From Candidatus Avelusimicrobium ruminicola (GTDB lineage Bacteria; Elusimicrobiota; Elusimicrobia; Elusimicrobiales; Elusimicrobiaceae), in assembly GCA_900319885.1 (NCBI GenBank), contig ONQH01000016.1:1-13762 (forward strand): 13,762 nucleotides of DNA, written 5' to 3'. The number at the start of each line of letters is the position of its first letter. Positions within the stretch are counted from its first letter, which is position 1. The notes under the pieces were generated by a model. The model had not been told where the DNA came from. It did no database searches and was given only the letters and a program-made list of their open reading frames with translations. Made by a program: the position numbers and the translations under genes. Of this stretch, positions 12,347-13,762 are shown piece by piece.

Positions 12347-13258
12347 GTCAGTGCTTTGGTTGCCTTTCATGACCAGTTCTACGTCGGTAAAATCCTTGCG
12401 GGTTTTACTTACAAAAGAAGGCTCTGCGTCTTTGCGGTCCATCTTGCTAAAGTCGCTTCCCATAGTGTCGCGCATAAATTCTATAATGGACGCATTAAAT
12501 ACAGGAAATACAAACCAATCATACTGAGCCAACGTTTTAGCCCCTTGCTTTTTTTGTGCGTCTATAAAGGCTGAGATAATGCCTATCAGTTCCCCGGTAT
12601 TGGTCATCACGCCCGAACCGCTCATCCCCTTTTGAATCCCAAAATTAGTGGTGTAGGCATAGCCTAGGCTGCTGATGTAATACACGGGCGCGGTGGCTTT
12701 TTTTACTTTGCGCACCCCGCTAAAAATAGAAACGACCGATAGTTTGCGGTCAATTTGATAATTGCGCGAAACAGAAAAATCTACCAGCGGGGGCAATTCG
12801 GGCGATAAAGCCTTATTGTATTTGCGCTTGGCTTGCGGGTGCGATTTAAGCCAAGCCAAAAATTCCTGCTTTTGGATGCCCACATTTTGAGGGTCTTTAG
12901 CAGTTGCCCGGCGGTAATACAATTTTTCAGCATTACGCACATCTAATTTAATAAGGGCAAAATCGTCCTTGGCCCAAGTAGATGGCTTATACCCTGGGTG
13001 GATAAATACAGCCCGGTGTTGCGGACTATGCGTAGTTTGTGCCAATACAGATACAGGCGTATCCATTAGGTCCATGCGCAGCGTACAACCTGTATCACAC
13101 CGCTCTTTTGCGCAGTGAGCCGCCGTAGCAAACCAATGCGGGGCAATACGCGTGGCCTGGCATTTTGTGCCTTCGTTATCGCCCATAATATAATATTCGT
13201 ATGTATGATAAAAGTCCGTAGCGCTTTGGTGTTTATCTTCGTCCGTGACGGACAACAT
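12326..13258 (-). CDS. Trypsin-like (S1 family) serine protease, divergent
   Basis: A chymotrypsin-fold peptidase with a complete catalytic triad (numbered from the ATG at 13258): His48 in FATAAHCA, Asp99 in KDDFALIKL and Ser213 in GMSGSGV. The oxyanion-hole GDSGG is altered to GMSGS. Cys33 and Cys49 match the Cys42-Cys58 disulfide of trypsins, and Cys54 and Cys58 add a possible second pair, which suggests an extracytoplasmic protein. About 110 residues separate Asp from Ser. The basic C-terminus ends KKKTSH. The start is uncertain. The ATG at 13258 follows a good promoter by 9 nt but gives no signal peptide. An in-frame TTG at 13339 would add a hydrophobic stretch, but that stretch is encoded by the rplA terminator and has no basic N-region. 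The substrate is unknown. It could be an inactive homologue if the altered Ser motif is not tolerated. Confidence 0.75.
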   Translation of the reverse strand: MLSVTDEDKHQSATDFYHTYEYYIMGDNEGTKCQATRIAPHWFATAAHCAKERCDTGCTLRMDLMDTPVSVLAQTTHSPQHRAVFIHPGYKPSTWAKDDFALIKLDVRNAEKLYYRRATAKDPQNVGIQKQEFLAWLKSHPQAKRKYNKALSPELPPLVDFSVSRNYQIDRKLSVVSIFSGVRKVKKATAPVYYISSLGYAYTTNFGIQKGMSGSGVMTNTGELIGIISAFIDAQKKQGAKTLAQYDWFVFPVFNASIIEFMRDTMGSDFSKMDRKDAEPSFVSKTRKDFTDVELVMKGNQSTDKKKTSH

Positions 13259-13273
13259 TCCTCGTCGGTATAT

Positions 13274-13302
13274 ATTGTAACAAGAATAGCCACAAAAAAC
13301 AA
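13274..13302 (-). promoter_or_regulatory. Promoter of the protease gene
   Basis: TTGTTT (13297-13302) and TACAAT (13274-13279) are 17 nt apart on the minus strand, and TGT before the -10 makes it extended. The predicted start near 13267 gives a leader of about 9 nt to the ATG at 13258, next to a GAGGA that abuts the ATG. The -35 lies in the T-tract of the rplA terminator. Confidence 0.6.
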
Positions 13303-13330
13303 GAAAAACCCCGCTCAAAAGAGCGGGGTT
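13296..13330 (-). terminator. Intrinsic terminator of rplA
   Basis: AACCCCGCTC (13321-13330 read on the minus strand) and GAGCGGGGTT (13307-13316) form a perfect 10-bp stem with a 4-nt TTTT loop. It is followed on the minus strand by TTTCTTGTTTTTT. It begins 20 nt after the rplA stop codon. Confidence 0.9.
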
Positions 13331-13350
13331 TGTTTGCAAAAGAGAGGTAC

Positions 13351-13762
13351 TTATTTGTTGGTTACATATACCCCGGGCCCCATGGTAGAGCTTACAGAAA
13401 TGCTCTGCACATACACCCCTTTAGAGGTGCTGGGTTTTACACGGAGGATTGTTTCTAACACTGCTTTTGCGTTTTCGGTCAGTTTGGCAGCATCAAAGGA
13501 GGCTTTGCCAATGATCGCATGTACGATACCGTAAGCGTCGGCTTTGAACTCAATACGACCGGCTTTTAAGGCTTTGATCGTGTTGGCTAAGTCAAACGTT
13601 ACCGTGCCGGATTTCGGGTTCGGCATCAGTCCGCGCGGGCCCAAGATTTTAGCGGCTTTGGCTAAATCTTTCATGGTGTCCGGCGTGGCAACGAGTACGT
13701 CAAAGTCAATGGTGCCTTTGAGCACTTCGTCTACGATGTCTTCGCATCCTACTTTGTCAGCA
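13351..13762 (-). CDS. rplA: 50S ribosomal protein L1, 3' part (5' end outside the window)
   Basis: A large-subunit protein of the L1 stalk that moves E-site tRNA and, in many bacteria, represses its own operon. The visible 136 codons are the C-terminal part. They include ADKVGCEDIVDEVLKG leading to FDVLVATPDTM, the domain II segment KILGPRGLMPNPKSGTVT (the L1 signature) and the domain I return GRIEFKADAYGIVHAIIGK. The frame runs open to the window edge, so the GTG at 13725 is an internal Val codon and not a start. The remaining N-terminal part of roughly 90-100 residues lies beyond base 13762. An rplK-rplA operon would be expected there but is not seen. Confidence 0.96.
   Translation of the reverse strand, partial: ADKVGCEDIVDEVLKGTIDFDVLVATPDTMKDLAKAAKILGPRGLMPNPKSGTVTFDLANTIKALKAGRIEFKADAYGIVHAIIGKASFDAAKLTENAKAVLETILRVKPSTSKGVYVQSISVSSTMGPGVYVTNK

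Overview
The window is a compact, gene-dense bacterial chromosome segment with about equal A+T and G+C. Nearly all genes are housekeeping genes. It resembles Elusimicrobiota: a type IV pilin of the kind those genomes carry in many copies, a membrane H+-pyrophosphatase, the non-mevalonate enzyme IspH, and a conventional rplU-rpmA-obgE cluster. The phylum assignment is inference from recall, not a search.

Layout. A plus-strand pilin (33-572) faces a minus-strand run and shares a bidirectional terminator with it. The minus-strand run, in transcription order, is hppA (7237-4874), a pyrimidine-nucleoside phosphorylase (4745-3432), ispH (3390-2506), a 6-phosphofructokinase split by an in-frame TAA (2491-1388) and rlmB (1378-626). 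Upstream of hppA is a 624-nt non-coding island (7238-7861) with strong signs of structured RNA. A minus-strand squalene/phytoene synthase (8866-7862) follows and is divergent from dnaJ. The plus strand then carries dnaJ (8958-10076), rplU (10152-10460), rpmA (10476-10865) and obgE (10933-12312). A minus-strand trypsin-like protease and the 3' part of rplA close the window.

Regulation readable in the sequence. There is a CIRCE-like HrcA operator between the isoprenoid synthase gene and dnaJ. Extended -10 promoters precede dnaJ, rplU, the isoprenoid synthase and the protease. At ispH and the isoprenoid synthase the predicted transcription start falls on the A of the start ATG, which suggests leaderless mRNAs. 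Five intrinsic terminators have long stems. Two of them lie between convergent genes, and one of those overlaps coding sequence.

Most worth a second look: the 3-bp tandem duplication that appears to create the stop codon inside phosphofructokinase; the non-coding island, with a ~174-nt minus-strand transcription unit beside a 125-nt rod-like inverted repeat that matches no RNA family I could recognise; and the CIRCE site. I found no CRISPR array, insertion sequence, phage module or defence system.
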